A stretch of DNA of 64,000 bases from Brevundimonas sp. UBA7506 (GTDB lineage: Bacteria; Pseudomonadota; Alphaproteobacteria; Caulobacterales; Caulobacteraceae). The stretch covers positions 62,001 through 126,000 of the forward strand of contig NZ_DLNQ01000001.1 in NCBI RefSeq assembly GCF_002479495.1, read 5' to 3'. Position numbers and translations under genes: made by a program. The notes under the pieces are model-generated. The model saw only the letters and a list, made by a program, of their open reading frames with translations. It had not been told where the DNA came from and made no database searches. Positions 20,181-28,163 of the stretch are shown in pieces. How positions within the stretch are numbered: the stretch's first letter is position 1; each line of letters begins with the position of its first letter.

Positions 20181-21074
20181 TCAGGCGGCTTGAGCGGCGG
20201 CGGGGCGGCGCGAGGCGGCCAGCGTCGAGAAGTAGACGTCCTCCAGACCGCCCGAGGCCGGCTCGAAGCCCTCGCCCGGCTTGGCGTCGGCCAGGACGTG
20301 GATCACGGTCTGCCCCGCGAACAGGCGCGTCGAGATGACCTCGAAGCGGGCGCGGTGTTCCGGCAGGGCCTCCTTGGCGATGGCCTTCTTCCAGACGCGG
20401 CCGGACATCTGCTTCATCAGCTCCAGCGGCGCGCCTTCCAGCTGGATCTTGCCGCCCGCCAGCACCGCCATGCGCGGGCACAGATCGGCCACGTCCTCGA
20501 CGATGTGGGTGGACAGGATGACCACCACGTTCTCGCCGATCTCGGCCAGCAGGTTGAGGAAGCGGTTGCGCTCCTCCGGGTCCAGACCGGCGGTCGGCTC
20601 ATCGACAATGATCAGGCGCGGGTTGCCGATCAGGGCCTGGGCGATGCCGAAGCGCTGGCGCATCCCGCCCGAGAACCCGGCCAAAGCCTTCTTGCGGACG
20701 CTCCACAGGTTGACCTGGTTCAGCAGGGCCTCGACCGTCTGCTTGCGCTCCTTGCCGTCGGCGATGCCCTTCAGCACCGCCATGTGGTCCAGCATGTCGT
20801 AGGCCGAGACGCGCGGATAGACGCCGAAGTCCTGAGGCAGATAGCCCAGGGTGCGACGCAGCAGCTCCGGCTGGCGGATCACGTCGATGTCGCCGAAGCG
20901 GATCTCGCCCGAGGTCGGGCTCTGCAGGGTCGCGATGGTGCGCATCAGCGTCGACTTGCCCGCCCCGTTCGGGCCCAGCAGGCCGAACATGCCGGTCGGA
21001 ATGGTCAGGCTGACGTCGTCCAGCGCCCGTGTTCCGTTGCCGTAGACATGAACCAGATTGTTGATCGACAGCAT
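20181..21074 (-). CDS. ABC transporter ATP-binding protein, partner of the M1 fusion permease
   Basis: A 297-residue ATPase from ATG 21074 (MLSINNLVHVYGNGTRALDD). It has Walker A GLLGPNGAGKST, the signature FSGGMRQRFGIAQ, Walker B LIIVDEPTAGLD and the switch histidine in LSTHIVEDVADL. It is 10 bp upstream of the permease/peptidase gene, so the two form a transporter. A longer frame runs upstream to 21200, but the conserved start is MLSI. It is divergent from an esterase gene of the pectin regulon. Confidence 0.92.
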   Translation of the reverse strand: MLSINNLVHVYGNGTRALDDVSLTIPTGMFGLLGPNGAGKSTLMRTIATLQSPTSGEIRFGDIDVIRQPELLRRTLGYLPQDFGVYPRVSAYDMLDHMAVLKGIADGKERKQTVEALLNQVNLWSVRKKALAGFSGGMRQRFGIAQALIGNPRLIIVDEPTAGLDPEERNRFLNLLAEIGENVVVILSTHIVEDVADLCPRMAVLAGGKIQLEGAPLELMKQMSGRVWKKAIAKEALPEHRARFEVISTRLFAGQTVIHVLADAKPGEGFEPASGGLEDVYFSTLAASRRPAAAQAA

Positions 21075-21216
21075 GACGCGCCCCCGCGATGTAAAAGACA
21101 CTTCACACTGACGGCTTCCCCGCCCCCTCGACAAGTTACAGATTGGACAGGTTTGGCGCCGGGCAACCGTTTCAGCGGACCTCTGGAGCCCGCAAGCCAT
21201 TGCCTGCTACAGTCAA

Positions 21217-21230
21217 TGACACCGGTTTCT
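21217..21230 (+). promoter_or_regulatory. Pectin-regulon operator 1 (esterase)
   Basis: TGACACCGGTTTCT matches the ten-base core TGACACCGGT shared by six sites in this window. It ends 13 bp before the esterase ATG, next to the ribosome-binding site, a place where a LacI-type repressor would block transcription or clearance. Confidence 0.7.
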
Positions 21231-21243
21231 TGGGAGGGTGACC

Positions 21244-22800
21244 ATGGGAATGACGCGACGCGCCGCGGTTCTGGCGGGGATGGCCGCCACGGCGACGGCG
21301 ACCGCTGTTCATGCCGCGCCGCGAGATCCCCGCGCCGTCACGACGGCCGGTCCGGTCCTGGGGCGGCGTCAGGACGGGATCAACGTCTTCAAGGGCGTGC
21401 GTTACGGCGCGCCGACGCGGCGTTTCCAGCCGCCCGAGCCGCCGACGCCGTGGCGCGATGCGGCCCCCGCCTTCGACTATGGCGCCGCCAGCCCGCAACG
21501 AGGCGACGAGCCGAACCAGAGCGAGGACTGCCTGTTTCTCAACGTCTGGACACCGGGTCTCGACGCGGGGCGTCGGCCGGTCATGGTCTATATCCACGGC
21601 GGCGCCTATTCGAGCGGATCGGGGTCCGATCCCCTCTATGACGGGACACGGCTGGCGGCGCGCGGCGATGTGGTGGTGGTGACGCTGAACCACCGGCTGA
21701 ACGCCCTCGGCTACGCCTATCTGGCGCGGCTGGCGCCGGGGTTCGAGGACTCTGGCAATGTCGGCCAGTTGGACCTGATCCTGGCCCTGCGCTGGGTGCG
21801 CGACAACATCGCGGCCTTCGGCGGCGACCCCGAGCGGGTCATGGTCTTCGGCCAGTCGGGCGGCGGGGCCAAGATCGCGACCCTGATGGCCGTGCCCGAG
21901 GCGAAAGGCCTTTTCCACCGCGCCGCGACCATGAGCGGTCAACAGGTCACGGCGTCCGGCCCCCTCAACGCCACGGCCCGCGCGACCGCCTGGCTGAAGG
22001 CCCTGGGCCTGACACCCGACCGGGCGCACGAGGCCGCAAGCCTGCCGCTCGAACGACTGCTGGAAGCGCAATCGGTCGAGGATCCCATCCTCGGCTACGG
22101 CGGGCTCTACTTCGGACCCGTGCTGGATTTCCGCAGCCTGCCGCGCCACCCCTTCTATCCCGACGCCGCGCCGCAGGGCCTGACCATCCCCATGATCATC
22201 GGCAATACGCGCGAGGAAACCCTCGGCTTCATGGGCAATGATCCCAGGAATGTCGGCCTGACCTGGGAGACCCTGCCCGCCCGCCTGTCGCCCGGCGTCA
22301 TGCGTATCGACATCACCCCGGAAGCCGTCATCGCCGCCTATCGCCGTATGCACCCCGACTGGTCGCCCGATCAGGTCCTGATCGCCGCCACCACGGCCGG
22401 ACGTTCATGGCGCGGCGCGGTGATCGAGGCTGAGGAACGGGCGAGGGCCGGAGCCCCCGCCTGGGTCTATCAACTGGACTTCCCCGGCGAGACGGCCTCG
22501 GGCCGAAAGGGCGCCTTCCACACCGCGGACATCCCCTTGGTGTTCGACAATGTGAACGCGACCGGATCGCGCACGAATGGACCGGGCGCTCAGGCCGTGT
22601 CGGATCAGATGAGCGACGCCTTCATCGCACTGGCGCGCACTGGCGACCCCAACCACGCGAGCCTGCCGCGCTGGGAGCACTATGAGCTGCCGACGCGCCA
22701 GACCCTGTTGTTCGACGTGGAGCCCCGGATGGCCAACGACCCGCGCGGCGACGAGCGGGCCTTCTTCTCGGCCATCCCCTACATCCAGCCGGGAACCTAA
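21244..22800 (+). CDS. Secreted type-B carboxylesterase
   Basis: A 518-residue alpha/beta-hydrolase of the carboxylesterase family. ATG 21244 follows GGGAGGG. A Tat-like signal (MTRRAAVLAGMAATATATAVHA) precedes the mature enzyme. It has the SEDCLFLNVWTP motif (about 93-104), oxyanion HGGAYSSG (118-125) and nucleophile elbow FGQSGGG with Ser205. The operator in its promoter ties it to the pectin regulon, suggesting removal of methyl, acetyl or feruloyl groups from pectic material. The exact ester is unknown. It overlaps the convergent esterase gene by 4 bp at the stops. Confidence 0.88.
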   Translation: MGMTRRAAVLAGMAATATATAVHAAPRDPRAVTTAGPVLGRRQDGINVFKGVRYGAPTRRFQPPEPPTPWRDAAPAFDYGAASPQRGDEPNQSEDCLFLNVWTPGLDAGRRPVMVYIHGGAYSSGSGSDPLYDGTRLAARGDVVVVTLNHRLNALGYAYLARLAPGFEDSGNVGQLDLILALRWVRDNIAAFGGDPERVMVFGQSGGGAKIATLMAVPEAKGLFHRAATMSGQQVTASGPLNATARATAWLKALGLTPDRAHEAASLPLERLLEAQSVEDPILGYGGLYFGPVLDFRSLPRHPFYPDAAPQGLTIPMIIGNTREETLGFMGNDPRNVGLTWETLPARLSPGVMRIDITPEAVIAAYRRMHPDWSPDQVLIAATTAGRSWRGAVIEAEERARAGAPAWVYQLDFPGETASGRKGAFHTADIPLVFDNVNATGSRTNGPGAQAVSDQMSDAFIALARTGDPNHASLPRWEHYELPTRQTLLFDVEPRMANDPRGDERAFFSAIPYIQPGT

Positions 22801-23777
22801 AGAGCGAAGTCCAGACGGGCGGCCCAGGCGCGCGCCAGCTCAGGCCAGACCGCTGCCGGTCTTCCCTGGATCAGGCGGATGCCGAAGCCGTGGCCGCCTT
22901 CCTGGAACAGGTGGGCCTCGGCCTTCACCGAGGCGGCCTTCAGCGTGGTTAGCAACATCAGGCTGTTCTCGACCGGCACCGAGACGTCGTCCACGGCGTG
23001 CAGCAGGAAGACCGGCGCCGCGCCGGTCCAGGACATCTGCTCCAGAGAATAGGCGGCGATGCGCGCCTCGCTCGGTGTTTCTCCCAGCAGGTGCGTGCGC
23101 GACCCCGCGTGGACGTGCGGGTCACTCATGGTCGCCACCGGATACATCAACACCGTCAGGTCGGGACGCAGCGAGACCTCGTCCGCCGCGTCGACCGGGG
23201 CGTAGGCCGCGTCCGACCGTGCGCTGGCCAGCCCCGCCAGATGCCCGCCCGCCGAGGCGCCCAGAACCGCAATCCGGTCGGGGCGAACGCCGAACTCGGC
23301 CGCCCGGCTGCGGATCAGGCGGATGGCGCGCTGGGCGTCCTGCAAGGGCGCATCCGCCCCCGCCGCCCAGCCGTCGGCGGGCAGGCGATAGCGCAGGACG
23401 AAACAGGTCGTGCCGCTGGCGGCGAAGACGCGGGCGACGTCGAAGCCCTCCTTGTCCAGCACCGACCAGCGATAGCCGCCACCGGGGATCAGCAGCATGG
23501 CCGAACCGTTGGGCTTGTCGGGCCGCATCACCGTCATGATCGGATCGGTGGTGTATTGGGCGTAGCGGTCGCGATAGGCCGGGTCGGTCGAGCGCTCGGG
23601 GACGACGGGGACGACCGTCACCCCCTCCCCGCCCGGCGCGCCATTGGGCCACAGACGGACGACCTCGGTCGGATCAGAGGGCGCGACGGTCTGCATCCCT
23701 GCGCTGACCGGCAGGGCTGTCGCCAGCGCAGGGGCTGCTGCCCCCATGATCAGCAAACCACGTCGATGCAGATCCAC
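22797..23777 (-). CDS. Exported alpha/beta-hydrolase (acetyl-esterase-like)
   Basis: A 326-residue protein with a Tat-like signal (MDLHRRGLLIMGAAAPALAT). The mature part has the oxyanion motif IPGGGYRW, the nucleophile elbow LGASAGGHLAG and a C-terminal histidine in EGGHGFG, i.e. a BD-FAE/acetylxylan-esterase-like fold. It is 71 bp downstream of the hexuronate transporter on the same strand, with a hairpin between. Together with the convergent carboxylesterase it would strip side groups from pectic oligosaccharides. The substrate is inferred from neighbours. Confidence 0.82.
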   Translation of the reverse strand: MDLHRRGLLIMGAAAPALATALPVSAGMQTVAPSDPTEVVRLWPNGAPGGEGVTVVPVVPERSTDPAYRDRYAQYTTDPIMTVMRPDKPNGSAMLLIPGGGYRWSVLDKEGFDVARVFAASGTTCFVLRYRLPADGWAAGADAPLQDAQRAIRLIRSRAAEFGVRPDRIAVLGASAGGHLAGLASARSDAAYAPVDAADEVSLRPDLTVLMYPVATMSDPHVHAGSRTHLLGETPSEARIAAYSLEQMSWTGAAPVFLLHAVDDVSVPVENSLMLLTTLKAASVKAEAHLFQEGGHGFGIRLIQGRPAAVWPELARAWAARLDFAL

Positions 23778-23803
23778 GTCCGCCTCCCTCCAGAATTGAA
23801 GAA

Positions 23804-23831
23804 GGGCGCTCGCCCCCTCAGACGAGCGCCC
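23804..23831 (-). terminator. Hairpin after the hexuronate transporter gene
   Basis: GGGCGCTCG (23804-23812) and CGAGCGCCC (23823-23831) form a 9-bp stem. Read on the minus strand it is followed by TTCTTCAATT, a weak T-rich tail. It may attenuate read-through from the transporter gene into the esterase gene. Confidence 0.5.
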
Positions 23832-23848
23832 CTCTCGGCGTCAGGTCA

Positions 23849-25150
23849 TCAAACCTTGGCCGGTTCGTATCGTGGCGAGATGATGTGAACCACCAGCAGC
23901 GCCACCAGATAGGCCGAGGCCGCCACCACGAAGATCGGGGTGTAGGTGCCGATCTTGTCCAGCACGAAGCCGGCGTACTTGGCCATGATCATGCCGCCGA
24001 TGCCGCCCAGCATGCCGCCGATGCCGACGACCGAGCCCACCGCCGAACGCGGGAAGACGTCGCCGGGGAAGGCGTAGAGGTTGGCCGAGAAGCCCTGGTG
24101 AGCCGCCGTGGCCAGACCGATGATCAGCACCGCCACCCACAGGTTGGACGCGAAGGCGGCGAAGGCGACCGGCACGGCGCACAGGGCGCAGATCAGCATG
24201 GTCAGCTTGCGCGCCTTGTTGAGGTTCATGCCGCGCTTCATGAACTGTCCCGACATCCAGCCGCCGCCGACCGAACCGACGTCCGACAGCAGATAGATGG
24301 CCACGATCGGCGGACCGAAGGTCTTCAGGTCCAGGCCGTAGCTCTTGCCCAGGAAGTCAGGCAGCCAGAACAGGAACATCCACCAGATCGGGTCGATCAG
24401 GAACTTGCCCGCGGCATAGGCCCAGGTTTCCTTGACCGTCAGCAGCTTCTTCCAGCCGATCTTCTCGACGGTGTCGGCCGGGTCCTGCTCGATCCATTCC
24501 AGCTCGGCCGTGGACAGCTTCTTCACTTCACGCGGACGGCGATAGACCAGCAGCCAGATCGGCAGCCAGATCAGACCCATCAGACCGGTGACGACGAAGG
24601 CCATCTGCCAGCCGAAGCTGAGCACCAGAACCGGAACCAGCAAGGGGGTGACGATGGCGCCGATATTGGTGCCGGCGTTGAACAGGCCGGTGGCGAAGGC
24701 GCGTTCCTTCTTGGGGAACCACTCCGCCACAGCCTTGATGCCGCCGGGGAAGCCGCCGGCCTCGCCGACGCCCAGCACCATGCGGGCCATGATGAAGTGC
24801 GACAGGTCACGGGCCGCGCCGTGCATCATGTGGCCGATCTGCCAGATGAAGAAGGCGACGCCCAGACCCCAGCGCGCGCCAACCCGGTCCATGATCCGTC
24901 CGAAGATCAGATAGAAGACGGCGTAGGAGGCCTGGAACCAGAAGACGATGTCCGCATAGTCCGTCTCGGACCAGCCGAACTCAGCCGACAGCGTCGGCTT
25001 GAGGAAGCCGATCATCTGACGATCGACGTAGTTGATGACCATGGCCGCGAACAGCAGCCACATCACGATCCAGCGGTACTTGCCCGCCGGCGGCGCCATC
25101 ACGCGGATCGGCCCCTCCCCGGCGGGTGCGGCTTTCGAAGCGTCACTCAT
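23849..25150 (-). CDS. MFS hexuronate transporter (ExuT-like)
   Basis: A 433-residue major facilitator with about 12 membrane helices, starting at MSDASKAAPAGEG (ATG 25150). It has the MFS loop DRVGARWGLG, the family opening YRWIVMWLLFAAMVINYVDR and FPGGIKAVAEWFPKKER, typical of the anion:cation symporter group that includes ExuT and galactonate carriers. Its place beside hexuronate enzymes indicates galacturonate/glucuronate (or unsaturated uronate) uptake at the inner membrane. It follows the hydratase-like gene by 90 bp, probably in the same transcription unit. Confidence 0.88.
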   Translation of the reverse strand: MSDASKAAPAGEGPIRVMAPPAGKYRWIVMWLLFAAMVINYVDRQMIGFLKPTLSAEFGWSETDYADIVFWFQASYAVFYLIFGRIMDRVGARWGLGVAFFIWQIGHMMHGAARDLSHFIMARMVLGVGEAGGFPGGIKAVAEWFPKKERAFATGLFNAGTNIGAIVTPLLVPVLVLSFGWQMAFVVTGLMGLIWLPIWLLVYRRPREVKKLSTAELEWIEQDPADTVEKIGWKKLLTVKETWAYAAGKFLIDPIWWMFLFWLPDFLGKSYGLDLKTFGPPIVAIYLLSDVGSVGGGWMSGQFMKRGMNLNKARKLTMLICALCAVPVAFAAFASNLWVAVLIIGLATAAHQGFSANLYAFPGDVFPRSAVGSVVGIGGMLGGIGGMIMAKYAGFVLDKIGTYTPIFVVAASAYLVALLVVHIISPRYEPAKV

Positions 25151-25240
25151 GGTACGAGACCCATTCCCTTTGATTTCCTCGGCGCGCCCCGTCTTCTTGA
25201 CCACCCTGAACGGCGGACAGGTTCACGCAGTGATTAGATA

Positions 25241-26068
25241 CTAGTCTGACGTCGGATGCGGCGCGGCCTTCACGACCGTGCAGCGGACTTCTCCCACGCC
25301 TTCGAACACGCACGTCGATTCACTGCCGGCGTAGATGCGATGCACGCCGGTGACGGCGCCGGTCGAAACCAGCGTCCCCGCGGTCAGCGGACGGCCCCAG
25401 CGCGCGCAATGCTCCAGCAGGAAGCGCACAGACTCCAGCGCGCCGCCGGCCAGCGACAGCGAGCCGCCCGTGCCGACGCTGACGCCGTCGATGATGGTCT
25501 CGACCTTGATCGCATCCATGCGGTCGCGCCAGTCGGTCAGCTCCGGGCCGATCACCAGACCGCCGTTGTTCCCGAAATCCGAGGCGACCACGGCCGATCC
25601 CAGGTCGTTGATGGCCGACAGCGGGCTGCCCGCCAGTTCCACGCCGATGAAGACGGCGTCGATCTGGTCGGCGGCCTCCTCGACGGTCCAGTCGGTCTTG
25701 GCCGGGTCCGCGTCAGCGCCGATGCGGGCGATGAACTCGGCCTCGACGGCGGCGAATCCGCCCTCGATGGCGGGCAGAGGCGTCGGGGCCTCACCGACGG
25801 CCCAGACATTGCCGGCGAAGATGGCGCCGGCCAGGCGATGGATGCCCAGGGCCGGCTGCTGCGCCGGGGGCACGCCGCCGACCTTCCAGCCTACGACACG
25901 GTCCGGATAGAGGGCGATGGCGGCGTCCTGAATGGCGTAGGAACGGGCCATTTGTTGAGGGACGTCGCCCGGATAGCCCGGCACGGCGCGCGCGGCGAGA
26001 CGCGCGCTGACAAAGGTCTCGGCGACAGCCTGATCCGAGATCGGCGCCTGCACGGGAGCGGCCGTCAT
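25241..26068 (-). CDS. 2-keto-4-pentenoate hydratase-like (FAH superfamily) enzyme
   Basis: A 275-residue enzyme resembling MhpD/2-oxo-hepta-3-ene-dioate hydratases. It has GWKVGG near residue 60, an acidic metal-site segment FAAVEAEFIARIG, VFIGVELAGSPL and GGSLSLAGGALESV. The family usually adds water to 2-keto-4-enoates from aromatic breakdown, but no aromatic genes are nearby. It is the first gene of the unit running into the hexuronate transporter, and it diverges from the LacI regulator across an operator. It may act on a keto-deoxy sugar acid; this is inference. Confidence 0.78.
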   Translation of the reverse strand: MTAAPVQAPISDQAVAETFVSARLAARAVPGYPGDVPQQMARSYAIQDAAIALYPDRVVGWKVGGVPPAQQPALGIHRLAGAIFAGNVWAVGEAPTPLPAIEGGFAAVEAEFIARIGADADPAKTDWTVEEAADQIDAVFIGVELAGSPLSAINDLGSAVVASDFGNNGGLVIGPELTDWRDRMDAIKVETIIDGVSVGTGGSLSLAGGALESVRFLLEHCARWGRPLTAGTLVSTGAVTGVHRIYAGSESTCVFEGVGEVRCTVVKAAPHPTSD

Positions 26069-26143
26069 GCGCAGCGCTCCGAATGAATGATCTGGTCGGT
26101 CAAATGACGCCCCATTGGAAAACGCCGGATAATGGGCGGCTTA

Positions 26144-26157
26144 GGAAACCGGTGTCA
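26144..26157 (-). promoter_or_regulatory. Pectin-regulon operator 2 (hydratase / LacI divergent promoter)
   Basis: GGAAACCGGTGTCA is the reverse complement of TGACACCGGTTTCC. It lies 76 bp upstream of the hydratase start and 83 bp upstream of the LacI TTG start, well placed for autoregulation and control of the transporter unit. Confidence 0.75.
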
Positions 26158-26239
26158 ATCCGCCTTGAAAACAGCCCATGGCGCCCGACGCCGAGCGGAG
26201 CTATGCCTAGCGTCAACAAGAACACGAAGGGGAACGCTG

Positions 26240-27289
26240 TTGTCGGAAGACGATTCGCGCACAGCAAAACCGGGCAAGCGCGCCACCATCAACGACGTCG
26301 CCCGCGTGGCCGAGGTCTCAAAGAAGACGGTGTCGCGCGTCATCAACCAGTCGCCCTTCGTGCGCGAGGACACGCGCGAGCGCGTCCAGGCCGCCATCGA
26401 CGAGCTGGGCTTCGTCCCCGACCCGCAGGCGCGCGGTCTGGCCTTCCGTCGGTCCTTCCTGGTGGGCATGATCTATGACCAGCCCAGCCCCACCTATGTC
26501 GTCAACATGCAGCAGGGAATTCTGGACGCTCTGAAGGGCTCGGGCTTCGAGCTGGTGGTCCATCCGTGCAGCCGCAACTCCCCCACCCTGCTCAAGGACA
26601 TTCGCGGCTTCATCGAACGCCAGCGCCTGTTCGGCGTCATCATGCCGCCCTCGGTGTCCGAAGACGATTCGGTGATGGAACTGCTGCGTGAGCTGGACTG
26701 CCCCTATGTCCGCATCGCCTCGCTGACGCTGGATGAGCCCCAGAACATGGTCGTCACCAATGACTGGATCGGCGCCGCGGAAGCCGCGCGCCATCTGGCC
26801 GACCTGGGCCACCGCCGAATCGCCCTGGTGCGCGGCCTGGCTTCCTTCCGTTCGTCCGTCGTGCGCGGTCAGGGCTTCATCGACGCCCTAGCGGAACGCG
26901 GCATCGCCCTGCCACCGGAATATGACCTGCAGGGCGCCTATACCTACGAATCGGGCGTCGAGGCGGGCCATGCCCTGCTGTCCCTGCCCCAGCCGCCGAC
27001 CGCCATCTTCACCCTGAACGACGACATGGCGCTCGGCGTCATGCAGGCGGCGCGCGAGCGAGGCATGGAATTACCGCGCGACCTGTCGGTGGTCGGCTTC
27101 GACGATCTGCCGATGGCGGCGCGGGTCTGGCCGAACCTGACCTCGGTGCGGTTGCCTATCCGCGACATGGGGAGGATGGCCGCAGAAAAGCTGCTGGCGC
27201 CCACGCGCGGCGTCGATCCCGCCAAATTGCAGCAGCCCGAGGTCCGTCCGGCCCTGGTCGTGCGCCAATCCGCCGCGCCACTGGCCTAG
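26240..27289 (+). CDS. LacI-family regulator of the pectin/uronate locus
   Basis: A 349-residue LacI protein. I choose the TTG at 26240 because AAGGGG lies 7 bp upstream and the protein then begins LSEDDSRTAKPGKRATINDV. The HTH (about residues 15-65) reads INDVARVAEVSKKTVSRVIN with hinge VPDPQARGL. The sugar-binding domain has VTNDWIGAAEAARHL, FTLNDDMALGV and VVGFDDLPMAARVWP. Six copies of a CCGG-centred LacI-type operator surround this locus, one in this gene's own promoter. It is therefore the likely repressor, released by a uronate intermediate such as KDG. It plays the role of KdgR in this group. Confidence 0.9.
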   Translation: MSEDDSRTAKPGKRATINDVARVAEVSKKTVSRVINQSPFVREDTRERVQAAIDELGFVPDPQARGLAFRRSFLVGMIYDQPSPTYVVNMQQGILDALKGSGFELVVHPCSRNSPTLLKDIRGFIERQRLFGVIMPPSVSEDDSVMELLRELDCPYVRIASLTLDEPQNMVVTNDWIGAAEAARHLADLGHRRIALVRGLASFRSSVVRGQGFIDALAERGIALPPEYDLQGAYTYESGVEAGHALLSLPQPPTAIFTLNDDMALGVMQAARERGMELPRDLSVVGFDDLPMAARVWPNLTSVRLPIRDMGRMAAEKLLAPTRGVDPAKLQQPEVRPALVVRQSAAPLA

Positions 27290-27304
27290 CCACTCAACGA
27301 CAAA

Positions 27305-27340
27305 GGCGGCCGGCGCCTGCGCGCCGACCGCCCTTTTTCT
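27305..27340 (+). terminator. Intrinsic terminator after the LacI gene
   Basis: GGCGGCCGGCGC pairs with GCGCCGACCGCC (one mismatch) around a CTGC loop and is followed by CTTTTTCT. It lies 15 bp past the LacI stop and just before the convergent RpiB-like gene's stop. Confidence 0.85.
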
Positions 27341-27359
27341 ATGCCGTATCGAACGCCGA

Positions 27360-28001
27360 TCAGGCGTTGATGACGCCCTTCAGATACTCGCGGATGCCTT
27401 CGTCAGTGGCGTTGGCGAAGAAGTATTCCTGGAACTTTTCACCGGCCACGGTCGCCTTGAGCAGGTCCTGGTCGATGGACTTCAGGACGGTCAGCATGTC
27501 GTTGCAGGTGACGGCCTTCAGGCTCTTCAGGATGCCGCGGTTCTTGGCCATGATCTCAGCGCGTTCCTTGGGATAGCCCAGACCGCGCTCGCCCTCGAAC
27601 AGCTTGCGATAGACGTCCTGCAGGTTCAGCTCGGCCGCCCAGCCGAAGCCCTTGGCGTAGGGCATGGAGATGGCGTTGCCGTCGTTGATCTGGCCGAACA
27701 GGAAGGCGTCGGTCGGGTCGATGACCAGGCCGCAGAAGACGCCCGGCATGGAGTTGGCGGCCAGCATGGAGCCCATGCCCGTGCCGCAGCCCGTGACGAC
27801 GAAGTCGGCGGCGCCCGAGTTCAGCAGGATGCCCGCCAGAAGCCCGTTCATGACGTAGGTCAGCGAGGCCTTATCCTCGGGCGTGTACATGCCGTAGTGG
27901 AAGACCTGATGGCCCAGGGGCTCGGCAACGGCGGTCAGGGCGGAATGCACCGTCTCGCTCTTCGCGGCCTGGCTGTTTTCAATGATGAGAGCGATTTTCA
28001 T
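27360..28001 (-). CDS. RpiB/LacA/LacB-family protein in the uronate locus
   Basis: A 213-residue protein from ATG 28001 (MKIALIIENSQAAKSETVHS). The RpiB fold is indicated by VTGCGTGMGSMLAAN (about 70-83), which keeps the catalytic-type cysteine (Cys72) and the GTG phosphate loop. IDPTDAFLFGQINDGNA (about 94-110) corresponds to the HND.N segment of ribose-5-phosphate isomerase B. The histidine of that segment and the N-terminal Asp-His of RpiB are absent, so it is unlikely to be an ordinary RpiB. It diverges from kduI across an operator. It probably isomerises a uronate-derived keto sugar; the substrate is unknown. Confidence 0.82.
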   Translation of the reverse strand: MKIALIIENSQAAKSETVHSALTAVAEPLGHQVFHYGMYTPEDKASLTYVMNGLLAGILLNSGAADFVVTGCGTGMGSMLAANSMPGVFCGLVIDPTDAFLFGQINDGNAISMPYAKGFGWAAELNLQDVYRKLFEGERGLGYPKERAEIMAKNRGILKSLKAVTCNDMLTVLKSIDQDLLKATVAGEKFQEYFFANATDEGIREYLKGVINA

Positions 28002-28080
28002 GGGGGCGATCCTCAAGACGGTGGCGAAGCGATGCCGATCTGATGCCGGCGATTATGGTCTAACCGATTGCATCATAATA

Positions 28081-28094
28081 TGACACCGGTTACC
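28081..28094 (+). promoter_or_regulatory. Pectin-regulon operator 3 (RpiB-like / kduI divergent promoter)
   Basis: TGACACCGGTTACC lies 79 bp upstream of the RpiB-like start and 69 bp upstream of kduI. One site could serve both directions. The short AT-rich patch just before it (CATCATAATA) may hold a promoter -10. Confidence 0.75.
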
Positions 28095-28163
28095 TAGTCC
28101 ACTGAAGGACGGACGCAAGATCCGTCACGGCGGCTCGCCCAGCGAGCCCCCAGGGAGCCCGGC

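Noticed and set aside
17141..20338. A 1065-codon open frame antisense to the ABC/M1 gene
   Set aside because: Same cause: GC-rich codon bias of the real gene leaves the antisense frame open. No domain is visible in the translation.
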